This document shows positions 7,801-16,597 of a stretch of DNA of 64,000 nt, in pieces. The position numbers were made by a program, and so were the translations under genes. A model generated the notes under the pieces. That model was not told the origin of the DNA. It searched no databases and saw only the letters and a list, made by a program, of their open reading frames with translations. Positions within the stretch are counted from its first letter, which is position 1. Each line of letters begins with the position of its first letter. This DNA is from Hyphomicrobium denitrificans 1NES1 (lineage in GTDB: Bacteria > Pseudomonadota > Alphaproteobacteria > Rhizobiales > Hyphomicrobiaceae), in NCBI RefSeq assembly GCF_000230975.2, contig NC_021172.1, forward strand, positions 2,542,001 to 2,606,000, read 5' to 3'.

Positions 7801-8403
7801 TTATGCCAATTCCCACCACACGCCCCCGCTCCACACACCGACCTTATCGCCGTTGCGGCCCTTTGGCTCGGCGAGCGCAACAAGCTCAGCGTAGACGGCG
7901 CGGGTGCAGAGGGCTTCCAGGCGTCCGCGGACGAGGACGTAGGGTTTCAGTCCGCCGTCGGGCTCAGTCTGTTCGAAGCGCAGAGGGTGGTCGGCATTGA
8001 GGGTGACGACATCGTCGACGTTGGTGCGGAAAGTCAGCGTCTGATCGCGACCATCACCTGACACCGCCATCTCGACAGCGAGGAAGGGCGCGTCCTCGAC
8101 TTCGACGTCGACCTTCTCGGTAGGCGTCACGAGATAGGTCTTGCCGTCGTCATCCTTCCGCAGAATACTCGCAAAAAGCTTGACAAGCGCAATGCGCCCG
8201 ATCGGGCTTCCCTGATAAGCCCAAGCGCCGTCTCGGCGGATTTTCATGCCGATGTCGCCGCAGTAGGGCGGGTTCCAGCTGTCGACGGGACGTGCGCCTG
8301 CCTCACCGCTTTCGGCGGCGGCGCGCAACAGCGCATCGAGTCCTGTGGACGATGTTGCGGGAGTTTCTTTCATGCCGGCAAATTCATGAGCTTTATCCGG
8401 CAT
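7801..8403 (-). CDS. DUF1285 domain-containing protein
   Basis: A 200-residue protein matching DUF1285. Conserved blocks are GDIGMKIRRDGAWAYQGSPI, then GRIALVKLFASILRKDDDG, YLVTPTEKV and VEDAPFLAVEM. Function is unknown; in Alphaproteobacteria the gene commonly sits beside a moxR-DUF58 cluster, as here, where it is divergent from moxR. The start could be ATG 8403 or ATG 8373; neither has a strong ribosome binding site. Confidence 0.85.
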   Translation of the reverse strand: MPDKAHEFAGMKETPATSSTGLDALLRAAAESGEAGARPVDSWNPPYCGDIGMKIRRDGAWAYQGSPIGRIALVKLFASILRKDDDGKTYLVTPTEKVDVEVEDAPFLAVEMAVSGDGRDQTLTFRTNVDDVVTLNADHPLRFEQTEPDGGLKPYVLVRGRLEALCTRAVYAELVALAEPKGRNGDKVGVWSGGVWWELA

Positions 8404-8570
8404 CTGCCGTAACCCGATGGGCCGCCGAATTGGCGCCTTATCCTAACATAACATTCACTTGACCCTATGAGGGCCGGGCAGGATCGTCTAGGTTCAAGGC
8501 GCTGCCGGGAACGCCATAGCTCGGCCCTTTGTTTCCCTTTGCGAAATCTGCCGAGCGAGGCCTTCCGTCC

Positions 8571-9569
8571 ATGAGCAATGTCGTCGAGACCCATACCGAT
8601 ATCGTGCCGCGGCTCGAAGCGGCTGCCGAGCGCGTACAACGCGCGCATAAAGCTGCCGCAACGGTCATCTTCGGACAGGACGACGTCATCGAGCGGACGC
8701 TGATCACGATCCTGTCGGGCGGACACGCACTGCTGATCGGCGTGCCGGGTCTCGCGAAGACGCTGCTGGTTGAAACGCTGGGGAAGGTCCTCGGACTCGA
8801 CGCCAAGCGCATCCAGTTCACACCAGACCTGATGCCGTCAGACATCATCGGCTCGGAAGTGCTCGACGACGAGCCGGGCCGCGGACGGTCGTTCCGCTTC
8901 ATCAAGGGGCCGATCTTCACGCAGCTTCTGATGGCGGACGAGATCAACCGCGCGTCGCCGAAAACGCAGTCGGCGCTCTTGCAAGCCATGCAGGAGCATC
9001 ATGTCACCGTTGCGGGGCAACGGCACGACACGCCCGCGCCGTTCCATGTGCTCGCGACGCAGAACCCACTCGAACAGGAAGGCACGTATCCGCTGCCCGA
9101 AGCCCAGCTCGACCGGTTTCTTCTGCAGATCGACGTCGGCTATCCCGATCTCAACGCCGAGCGGCGCATGCTTTATGCGACGACCGGCACCGATACCGCC
9201 AAGGTCGAGCCGGTGATCTCGGCGCAGGACCTGATGGCGACGCAGCGTCTCGTTCGCCAGATCCCGGTTCCTGATAAGGTCGTCGAAGCGATTTTGAAGC
9301 TCGTGCGTTCGGCGCGTCCAGGAACGGGCGAGAATGCCGAGACGGACCGCTTCGTCGCTTGGGGCCCCGGTCCGCGCGCCAGCCAGGCATTGATGCTCGC
9401 GGTGCGCGCGAAAGCCTTGATCGACGGACGCCTCGCGCCGTCGGTCGACGACGTCATCGCGCTGGCGGAACCGATCCTGAAACACCGCATGGCGCTGACG
9501 TTCGCGGCGCGCGCCGAGGGCGAGGACCTCAATCGCATCATCGCGCGTCTCGCCGCGTCGGTGGAGTAA
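8571..9569 (+). CDS. MoxR family AAA+ ATPase
   Basis: A 332-residue AAA+ ATPase of the MoxR class. Walker A GVPGLAKT is at about residues 57-64, Walker B is LLMADEINR, and the family block ATQNPLEQEGTYPLPEAQLD follows, then sensor and lid regions. MoxR proteins act as chaperones that load metals or remodel complexes with partner vWA-domain proteins. The following three genes encode such candidate partners with MIDAS-like motifs. ATG 8571 was preferred over an in-frame ATG at 8529 because the family starts near SNVVE. It heads a tightly packed operon (6-bp gap to the next gene). Confidence 0.94.
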   Translation: MSNVVETHTDIVPRLEAAAERVQRAHKAAATVIFGQDDVIERTLITILSGGHALLIGVPGLAKTLLVETLGKVLGLDAKRIQFTPDLMPSDIIGSEVLDDEPGRGRSFRFIKGPIFTQLLMADEINRASPKTQSALLQAMQEHHVTVAGQRHDTPAPFHVLATQNPLEQEGTYPLPEAQLDRFLLQIDVGYPDLNAERRMLYATTGTDTAKVEPVISAQDLMATQRLVRQIPVPDKVVEAILKLVRSARPGTGENAETDRFVAWGPGPRASQALMLAVRAKALIDGRLAPSVDDVIALAEPILKHRMALTFAARAEGEDLNRIIARLAASVE

Positions 9570-9575
9570 TCGCGA

Positions 9576-10547
9576 ATGGCGGGCCCCCGAGGGCAACGAC
9601 AGGGCACCAATAACGAGAGCCGGCACGTCCTGGCGCTGGAGCGTGAGGCCGTCAGCCTCGTCGACCGGATGCCGGAACTCCTGATGGAAGCGGATCGCAT
9701 CGCCTCGACCGTTGCGCAGGGCATTCACGGGCGGCGGCGCGCGGGGCCCGGCGAGACGTTCTGGCAATTCCGGCAATATCAGGCGGGCGAGAACGCGACG
9801 CTCGTCGATTGGCGGCGGTCTGCGAGTTCCGATCACTTGTATATCCGCGAGCGCGAGTGGGAAGCGGCTCACACGCTCCATCTCTGGCCGGACATTTCTC
9901 CGTCGATGAATTTTCAGAGCCACATCGCGCCGGTTTCGAAACGCGACCGCATGCTCGTGCTGACGCTTGCCGCGGCCGAGCTGCTCGTGCGCGGCGGGGA
10001 ACGCGTGGCGCTGCTCGCGCAAATGTCGCCAACCGCGAGCCGCAACGCCGCGACACGCATCGCCGAGACGATCGCAGGGAACAGCGATTCCGGAATGACG
10101 AATGACGGCCTTCCGCCGAAGACTTCGCTCAGCCGGTTTTCCGGACTCATCCTGTTCAGCGATTTCCTGTCGCCACCGCAAGTCATCCGCGAGCGTCTCG
10201 AAGGCTTTGCGGGCAACGGCGTCGCGGGGCACATGGTGCAGGTGATCGACCCAGCGGAAGAAACGTTGCCTTATCACGGGCGCACGGAATTCCTGAGTCC
10301 GTCGGGCGATCAGCGATGGGTAGCAGATCGCGTCGAAGCGCTGCGTCCGAAATATCGCGCGCGTTTCGAAGCGCACCGCGCAGAGCTTGCCGAGATGGCG
10401 AAGCGGTTCGGCTGGTCGTTCCTGACGCATCATACCGACCGGCCCGCGTCCGAGCCGCTCTTGTCGCTGCTAATGCGGCTCCAGGGTTCCGCGAGCGGCT
10501 ATAGATGGATGTCTGCAAGCTCCGACGTGACGGAGCGTGCATCATGA
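9576..10547 (+). CDS. DUF58 domain-containing protein (vWA-like MoxR partner)
   Basis: A 323-residue cytoplasmic protein. The DUF58 signature is seen in GPGETFWQFRQYQAGE followed by DWRRSA, then a DxSxS MIDAS-like metal site (PDISPSMNF, about residue 110). DUF58 proteins are typical substrates or partners of MoxR ATPases. It starts six bases after moxR, and its stop overlaps the next gene's start (ATGA), so translation is probably coupled. Confidence 0.9.
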   Translation: MAGPRGQRQGTNNESRHVLALEREAVSLVDRMPELLMEADRIASTVAQGIHGRRRAGPGETFWQFRQYQAGENATLVDWRRSASSDHLYIREREWEAAHTLHLWPDISPSMNFQSHIAPVSKRDRMLVLTLAAAELLVRGGERVALLAQMSPTASRNAATRIAETIAGNSDSGMTNDGLPPKTSLSRFSGLILFSDFLSPPQVIRERLEGFAGNGVAGHMVQVIDPAEETLPYHGRTEFLSPSGDQRWVADRVEALRPKYRARFEAHRAELAEMAKRFGWSFLTHHTDRPASEPLLSLLMRLQGSASGYRWMSASSDVTERAS

Positions 10548-13525
10548 GTTTCGGTTCCCTCGCATTCCTCAATCCTTGGCTGCTGGCGGCGCTGATCACG
10601 CTGCCGATCATCTATTGGCTGCTGCGTGCCGTGCCGCCGCGTCCGACGCAGGTCGAATTTCCGCCGACGCGCATTCTGGTCGGGCTTGAGAACGAGGAAA
10701 AGACCGCCGAGAAGACGCCGTGGTGGCTGACGCTGATCCGGCTTATCGCGGCGACGCTCGTCATCCTGGCACTCGCTGAGCCTGTCCTCAATCCGTCACG
10801 CGACGCTGCGCTGACGGGCGAAGGGCCGGTTGCCATCTTCGTCGATAACGGCTGGTCGGCAGCGTCGCGCTGGCCCGAACGCGTCGCGATGATCGACCGG
10901 ATCATCGGTGAAGCGGAGAGCAAAGGCCGTCCGGTGATCGTTGCCGGAACGGCGGCGGCGACGAGACTGCCCGTACTCAAAATTCAATCGCCCGCAGAAG
11001 CGCGGAGCACCGCTGCGGCGCTCGTGCCCGAGCCCTTTGCGCCGGATCGCGATGCCGCAGTCGGTGCACTGAAGACGGCGCTCGATCAGGCGGGAGTCAA
11101 AAATCCGAGCATCGTCTGGCTGCAGGACGGCATCGATCACAAGTCGGATGCAGCCGAGGTCGCCAAGAAGCTTGCCGGGCTCGCAGGCAGCGGCACGTTC
11201 GCTGTCCTCGATGAGGCGAAGGGGCACGAAGCGCTCGGACTTGCGGCACACCTCGGCGAAAAAGGAAAGCTCGAAGCGACGATTTTCTCGCCCGGCGGAC
11301 CAGCGCGGTCGGGCAGCGTCTATGCGTACTCGGCGCGGAGCGAACGACTCGGCGAAGCGCCGTTCAAGCTCGCGGCCGGAGAGCGGTCCACAACGGTCGT
11401 GTTCGACCTGCCGCTCGAATTGCGCAATCAGGTGGCGCGCCTTGAAATTGCGAGCGAACGCTCGGCCGGAACCGTCAGCCTGATCGACGCGGCGACGCAG
11501 TGGCATCGCGTCGGCCTTCTGTCGGGCGAAAGCCGTGAGGAAGCGCAGCCGCTGCTGGCACCGCTCTACTACATCGAGAAAGCGCTGAAGCCCTATGCCG
11601 ATCTCGCGATCGCCAAGAATGCCAACCTGTCGGATGGTCTCGACGCAGTCTTGAAGCAGAACATCTCGGTGTTGATGCTTGCGGATATCGGCACGCTGAC
11701 AGGCGAAGCGGCAAAAAAAGTCGACGACTTTGTGAAGCGTGGCGGTCTGCTCGTGCGCTTCGCCGGTCCGCGGCTTGAAAAAGCGGGCGACGATCTCTTG
11801 CCGGTGGCCCTCAGAAGCGGCGGGCGCTCGCTCGGCGGCGCGCTCTCGTGGTCGACGCCGCAACCGCTCGCGGGATTTGACGAGAACAGTCCCTTTGCGG
11901 GGCTGACGATTCCGAAAGACGTGACGATCAACCGGCAGGTGCTGGCTGACCCAGCGGAGCTGACGCCCGAAGTCGAAATCTGGGCGCGGCTCAAGGATGG
12001 TACACCGCTCGTGACGGCCGCCAAGCACGGCAATGGGCGCCTCGTTCTATTCCACGTCACCGCGAATTCCGATTGGTCGAACCTGCCGATGTCCGGTCTG
12101 TTCGTCGACATGCTGCGGCGTCTCTCGACAATGGGCACGATCGGCGCGGCTGGCGCACAGGGCAGCGCTTCGACCGAGACCAACGCGAATGCGACGGACA
12201 CGACCGACACGAGCGACGCCAACGTCTTGGCGCCGCTCAAGACGCTCGATGGCCTCGGAGCGCTTCGCACGCCGCCGCCGACGGCCGAGCCCGTCAAAGC
12301 GTCCGAGCTTGAGAAGACGGCACCGAGCTTCGAGCATCCGCCCGGATATTACGGACAGCCGGCAAGCCCGCGCGCGCTGAACGTGCTGACGCCGAAGAGC
12401 ACACTCATTCCATTTCCGAATCTTCCGGCATCGGTGACGCGGCTCTCCTATGACAACGGCGCGAGCACGGCGTTGAAGCCGACGCTGCTCGGCGTTGCGC
12501 TCGGATTGCTGTTTGCCGACATCCTCGCGGTTCTCATTTTGCAGGCAGGCGGACTCGGAGGACTCTTCTCGCGCCGTCCGCGCCCGCACACCGGAGCAGC
12601 GGCCATCGTAGCGCTGGCGGCGCTCGCCTATGCAGCATTCCCGACCAACGTCAGAGCACAGGACTTCTCACCGCAGGATTTTCAAGAACCGGAGATTCGG
12701 CAGCTCGACTCGTTCACGCCCCACCGTCCTTCGGACGGCACGCAGATCGTCAGATCGGGCAATCTTTCGGCGGCCGACAAGATCGCCATCGACGCAACGA
12801 GCAAGGTGACGCTTGGCTACGTCATCAGCGGCGACCGCACGACGGATGAAACGAGCCGCGCGGGTCTGCAGGGACTCGGGCGGGTCCTCGAAACACGCAC
12901 GGCCGTCGAACCCGGCGAACCGATGGCCGTCGATATCAAGAAAGACGAGATCGCATTCTATCCCGTTCTTTATTGGCCGGTTCTCGAAACAGCCGAAGCC
13001 CTGCCCGACGCGGTCATAGCCAAGATCGATGCCTATATGAAAGAAGGCGGGCTCATTATTTTCGACACGCGTGATTACGGACAGGGTGGCAGCAGCACAT
13101 TACCGCTCGCAGGAAAAGGCGGATCGGCGCTGCAACGACTCTTGAGCAAACTCGACGTGCCGCCGCTCGAACCGGTGCCTGAAAATCACGTCGTGACGAA
13201 GTCGTTCTATCTGCTCCGGTCGTTCCCCGGTCGCTGGGACGGCGGGCAGCTCTGGGTCGAAGCGATCCCGAACAATGAGAACGATACGCATAAAGCGCGC
13301 GTGTCCGACGGCGTCACGTCGATCATGATCACATCGAACGATCTCGCAGCGGCCTGGGCGCTCGACGATCGCGGCCGCCCGATCTACCCGACGGTTCCGG
13401 GCGGCGAGATGCAGCGCGAAATGGCGTTTCGCGGCGGCATCAACATCGTCATGCATGCGCTGACGGGCAACTATAAAGCCGATCAGGTGCATGTGCCGGC
13501 ACTGCTCGAAAGACTTGGGCAATAA
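10544..13525 (+). CDS. BatA-N-terminal / DUF4159 large membrane protein
   Basis: A 993-residue inner-membrane protein. The N-terminus (FGSLAFLNPWLLAALITLP) is the aerotolerance-regulator (BatA) N-terminal domain with two transmembrane segments in the first 85 residues. A degenerate vWA-like site (VAIFVDNGWSAA) follows, then a glutamine-amidotransferase-like fold. Two more hydrophobic segments lie near residues 650-710, and the C-terminal DUF4159 domain begins near VTLGYVISGDRTTDE. It probably forms the membrane anchor of the MoxR/DUF58 system, with large periplasmic parts. The start is ATG 10544, overlapping the DUF58 stop. An Ala/Thr/Asn-rich linker at residues about 535-565 looks disordered. 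Confidence 0.88.
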   Translation: MSFGSLAFLNPWLLAALITLPIIYWLLRAVPPRPTQVEFPPTRILVGLENEEKTAEKTPWWLTLIRLIAATLVILALAEPVLNPSRDAALTGEGPVAIFVDNGWSAASRWPERVAMIDRIIGEAESKGRPVIVAGTAAATRLPVLKIQSPAEARSTAAALVPEPFAPDRDAAVGALKTALDQAGVKNPSIVWLQDGIDHKSDAAEVAKKLAGLAGSGTFAVLDEAKGHEALGLAAHLGEKGKLEATIFSPGGPARSGSVYAYSARSERLGEAPFKLAAGERSTTVVFDLPLELRNQVARLEIASERSAGTVSLIDAATQWHRVGLLSGESREEAQPLLAPLYYIEKALKPYADLAIAKNANLSDGLDAVLKQNISVLMLADIGTLTGEAAKKVDDFVKRGGLLVRFAGPRLEKAGDDLLPVALRSGGRSLGGALSWSTPQPLAGFDENSPFAGLTIPKDVTINRQVLADPAELTPEVEIWARLKDGTPLVTAAKHGNGRLVLFHVTANSDWSNLPMSGLFVDMLRRLSTMGTIGAAGAQGSASTETNANATDTTDTSDANVLAPLKTLDGLGALRTPPPTAEPVKASELEKTAPSFEHPPGYYGQPASPRALNVLTPKSTLIPFPNLPASVTRLSYDNGASTALKPTLLGVALGLLFADILAVLILQAGGLGGLFSRRPRPHTGAAAIVALAALAYAAFPTNVRAQDFSPQDFQEPEIRQLDSFTPHRPSDGTQIVRSGNLSAADKIAIDATSKVTLGYVISGDRTTDETSRAGLQGLGRVLETRTAVEPGEPMAVDIKKDEIAFYPVLYWPVLETAEALPDAVIAKIDAYMKEGGLIIFDTRDYGQGGSSTLPLAGKGGSALQRLLSKLDVPPLEPVPENHVVTKSFYLLRSFPGRWDGGQLWVEAIPNNENDTHKARVSDGVTSIMITSNDLAAAWALDDRGRPIYPTVPGGEMQREMAFRGGINIVMHALTGNYKADQVHVPALLERLGQ

Positions 13526-13549
13526 AGTCGGGGGCAATAGAGGTCAGAT

Positions 13550-15685
13550 TTGAACTGGTCGATTACATTCGCTCCGCTCGTTCCCAGTCCCGTGCTGATC
13601 GCACTGGCGGTGGTGGCGCTTGGGCTCGTCATCGCGCTGCTCGTCAGGCGATCGCGCGGCGCGCTCCTCCGTCTCGCGGCTCTGGCGGCGCTGATCGCGG
13701 CGCTTTTCAATCCGATCCTGAAAGAGGAACAGCGTGAGAGCCTCGCCAACGTCGCCATCGTAGTGCTCGACGAAAGCCCGAGCCAGAAACTTTCCGACCG
13801 GACGAAACAGCTCGAGGCAATCCGCGGCGATCTCGAGAAGAAGTTCGCCAAGATCCCGAACCTCAAGATCAAGTGGGTCACCGGCGGCGTTCCCGGCGAG
13901 CAGACGCCGCCCGGAACAAATCTGTTCACCGATCTCAACGCGGCGTTGAGCGACACCGCGCCCGACCGCATTGCGGGTGTCGTTTTCGTCACCGACGGTC
14001 AGGTGCACGACGTGCCGAAGTCGGCGGCGGCGCTCGGTTTCGATGCGCCGGTGCACACGCTGCTGACCGGCAAACCCGACGAATTCGACCGGCGTATCGA
14101 GGTGATCGAGGCGCCGCGCTACGGTCTCGTGGGGCAATCGCGTCCCATCGAGCTCGCCGTGCGGGAGACCGGCAAGGCGCCGACATCCGAATCCGGCGCC
14201 GTAACGCTGAAAGTCCGCCGCGAAGGCCAGCCTGACGAAACGGTCCGCACCGAAATCGACCGCAAAGTCAAAATTGACATGCCGATCCCGCACACGGGAA
14301 CGAACATCGTCGAGATCGAGCTGGCGCCGACGCCGGGCGAATTGACGGCTGCCAACAATCGCGCCGTCGTCGCGGCCGAGGGCGTGCGCGAGAACCTGCG
14401 CGTACTGCTCGTTTCGGGCGAACCGCATCCGGGCGAACGTACGTGGCGCAATCTTCTGAAATCCGACGCTGCGGTCGATCTTGTGCACTTCACGATTCTG
14501 AGACCGCCTGAGAAGCAGGACGGAACGCCGATCAATCAGCTCTCGCTCATCGCGTTCCCGACGCGCGAACTCTTTTCTGAAAAGATCAACGAGTTCGACC
14601 TGATCATCTTCGACAGGTACGAGCACCGGGGCATTCTGCAGCTTCTCTACTACGACAACATCGCGCGCTATGTGGACGAGCATGGCGGAGCGCTGCTGGT
14701 TGCGGCAGGTGACGATTACGCCAGCGCCTATAGCATCTATCATACGCCACTTTCGTCCGTGCTGCCGGCGGCTCCAACGGGCCGCGTTCTTGAAATGCCG
14801 TTCCGCGCCAAGGTCACGCCGGAAGGCCAGAAGCATCCGGTGACACGAGGTCTGCCCGGCTGGAATTCGGCGAAAGTTGCGGACGCGTCTCCGCAGCCGA
14901 CCTGGGGGCGCTGGTTCCGGCAGGCCGAGGTCAACGCCGAACGCGGCCGCATCGTGATGACCGGCGCCGAGGACAAACCGCTGCTCATTCTCGACCGCAA
15001 GGGCAAGGGGCGTGTTGCGCTGCTGACATCCGATCAGGCGTGGCTATGGGCGCGCGGCTACGACGGCGGCGGGCCGCATACCGATCTCCTCCGCCGGCTT
15101 TCGCACTGGCTCATGAAAGAGCCCGACCTCGAGGAAGAGCGACTGATTGCTTCCGCACGCGGACTGAAACTGACGCTCGAACGGCGCTCGATGGAAGACA
15201 AGGTCTCGCCAGTGAAGGTGCTCGGGCCCGGAGGCGATACGACCGACGTTACGCTCGCGCCGGCGACAGGAGAGCCTGGCGTCTGGCGCTCGACGATCGA
15301 CGTCAAATTGCCGGGCCTCTACAAAGCCGAGACGCCCGCCTCTACCGGCCAACTCACCGCCGTCGCCAATGCCGGTGTCGAAGACCCGCGCGAGATGAGC
15401 GAGGTAACGGCGACAGAAAACAAGATGAAGCCTATCGCGGACGCGACGGGCGGCGGCGTTTTCTGGACACGAACGGCAAGCGGCTCGGCAACGGATATCG
15501 ATGTGCCACGCATCTCGATGATGTCAGCGGCAAAAGTCATGGCTGGTTCGGGCTGGCTTGGGCTCAAGGATCGTAAGGCGTACCTGACGCGCGGCGTCAA
15601 GCTGACGCCAATGTTCACCGGGTTGGCAGCGCTTTCAGCGCTGTTGGCCTTGATCGCGCTCGCGTGGTGGCGCGAGGGACGCTAG
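13550..15685 (+). CDS. Large membrane protein with vWA-like and GATase-like regions
   Basis: A 711-residue protein with two N-terminal transmembrane helices (about residues 12-53) and one near the C-terminus (about 688-706). After the second helix is VAIVVLDESPSQKL, which contains a DxSxS MIDAS-like motif, and GVVFVTDGQVHD, a vWA-type strand. A class I glutamine-amidotransferase-like section (LLVAAGDDYA) follows. It starts at TTG 13550, 24 bases after the DUF4159 gene, and belongs to the same operon. The family is regularly found as the last membrane component of alphaproteobacterial moxR clusters; the precise role is unknown. Confidence 0.85.
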   Translation: MNWSITFAPLVPSPVLIALAVVALGLVIALLVRRSRGALLRLAALAALIAALFNPILKEEQRESLANVAIVVLDESPSQKLSDRTKQLEAIRGDLEKKFAKIPNLKIKWVTGGVPGEQTPPGTNLFTDLNAALSDTAPDRIAGVVFVTDGQVHDVPKSAAALGFDAPVHTLLTGKPDEFDRRIEVIEAPRYGLVGQSRPIELAVRETGKAPTSESGAVTLKVRREGQPDETVRTEIDRKVKIDMPIPHTGTNIVEIELAPTPGELTAANNRAVVAAEGVRENLRVLLVSGEPHPGERTWRNLLKSDAAVDLVHFTILRPPEKQDGTPINQLSLIAFPTRELFSEKINEFDLIIFDRYEHRGILQLLYYDNIARYVDEHGGALLVAAGDDYASAYSIYHTPLSSVLPAAPTGRVLEMPFRAKVTPEGQKHPVTRGLPGWNSAKVADASPQPTWGRWFRQAEVNAERGRIVMTGAEDKPLLILDRKGKGRVALLTSDQAWLWARGYDGGGPHTDLLRRLSHWLMKEPDLEEERLIASARGLKLTLERRSMEDKVSPVKVLGPGGDTTDVTLAPATGEPGVWRSTIDVKLPGLYKAETPASTGQLTAVANAGVEDPREMSEVTATENKMKPIADATGGGVFWTRTASGSATDIDVPRISMMSAAKVMAGSGWLGLKDRKAYLTRGVKLTPMFTGLAALSALLALIALAWWREGR

Positions 15686-15708
15686 CTCGCTGTAGCGCGG
15701 AGGGAATG

Positions 15709-16506
15709 ATGGCCAACGATAAACCTATGAGCGATCCGCCGGTCGGAGTCATCGGCAGCGACGATTACGGCCCGGCGATCGCGACACGCATTGCAGCGTG
15801 CGGGTATCGTGTCCTCTACGCGGGTCTGCCGGGCTCGCCCGTCGTCACGCGCGGGCAAAGGTTGGAACCTGCTTCGACGCCGACGGACGTTGCGTTCGAG
15901 TGTCCTGTCGTGCTCGTCGCGGTTGACGACACGGAGGCGATGCGCGGACTCCTCGTTGGCAATCCGGACCGGATGGGAATGGGTGCCGAGATGCAGCCGG
16001 GATCGGTCGTCGTCGATCTTGGCGCGCGCACGCCCCGCGAGTTGCAAGCCCTTCTCGGGCTTCTCGGCACGCGCGGCGTGGCGCTCGTCGATGCGGCCCT
16101 GATCGGCGGTTCGGACGCGGCGGCGGAGGGCCGGGCCAAGATCATGCTCGGCGGCTATCCCGACTCTGTCGAAATCGCGGACAAGGTGCTCTCGCTTCTC
16201 GGTCAGGTCGAGCGCACCGGACCGCTTGGCAGCGCGCACGCAATCGCGGCGCTGATGGGATACGTCGAAGCGGCACATGCCGTCGCGCGAGAAGAAGCGC
16301 TGGCACTTGGACGGGCCTGCGGGCTCACTCCGGACGTCCTGGTGCGCATGCTTTCGGATGCTTCTCTAGCTCGCGAGACGAACATCACACGGCTTGAGCG
16401 GCGCGCCGATCTGGCGCGCCGGATTGCCCGCGACCGCGGCCTCAGCGCCGAGATCATCGATCTCGCGGCGGAGAAACAGTCGCGGCAGCGGAGCGAAAAT
16501 CGTTGA
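15709..16506 (+). CDS. Degenerate 3-hydroxyisobutyrate-dehydrogenase-like protein
   Basis: A 265-residue protein with the two-domain layout of beta-hydroxyacid dehydrogenases: an N-terminal Rossmann-like domain (GVIGSDDYGPAIATRIAACG) and the ALVDAALIGGSDAAAEGRAK block equivalent to the substrate loop. The helical C-domain normally begins G-x-G-x-x-x-K with the catalytic Lys and Asn. Here it reads GSAHAIAALMGYVEAAHA, so both appear replaced, and the glycine-rich loop is atypical. It may bind a nucleotide or ligand without redox activity. GGAGGG supports ATG 15709 over ATG 15706. It follows the moxR operon by 23 bp. Confidence 0.72.
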   Translation: MANDKPMSDPPVGVIGSDDYGPAIATRIAACGYRVLYAGLPGSPVVTRGQRLEPASTPTDVAFECPVVLVAVDDTEAMRGLLVGNPDRMGMGAEMQPGSVVVDLGARTPRELQALLGLLGTRGVALVDAALIGGSDAAAEGRAKIMLGGYPDSVEIADKVLSLLGQVERTGPLGSAHAIAALMGYVEAAHAVAREEALALGRACGLTPDVLVRMLSDASLARETNITRLERRADLARRIARDRGLSAEIIDLAAEKQSRQRSENR

Positions 16507-16597
16507 TGACCCGCTTGGGCGCCTCCGACGCAATCGAGGGCGACGCGCGACTCGCGTAGACATCGGGCTGGTACAGTGACCAGCCCTGAGGCAAGAG

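Noticed and set aside
8838..10433. 531-codon minus-strand frame over moxR and the DUF58 gene
   Set aside because: Arg/His-rich composition, no ribosome binding site, and antisense to two clearly conserved genes.
10796..12028. 410-codon minus-strand frame over the DUF4159 gene
   Set aside because: Antisense shadow with low-complexity Arg/Glu-rich sequence.
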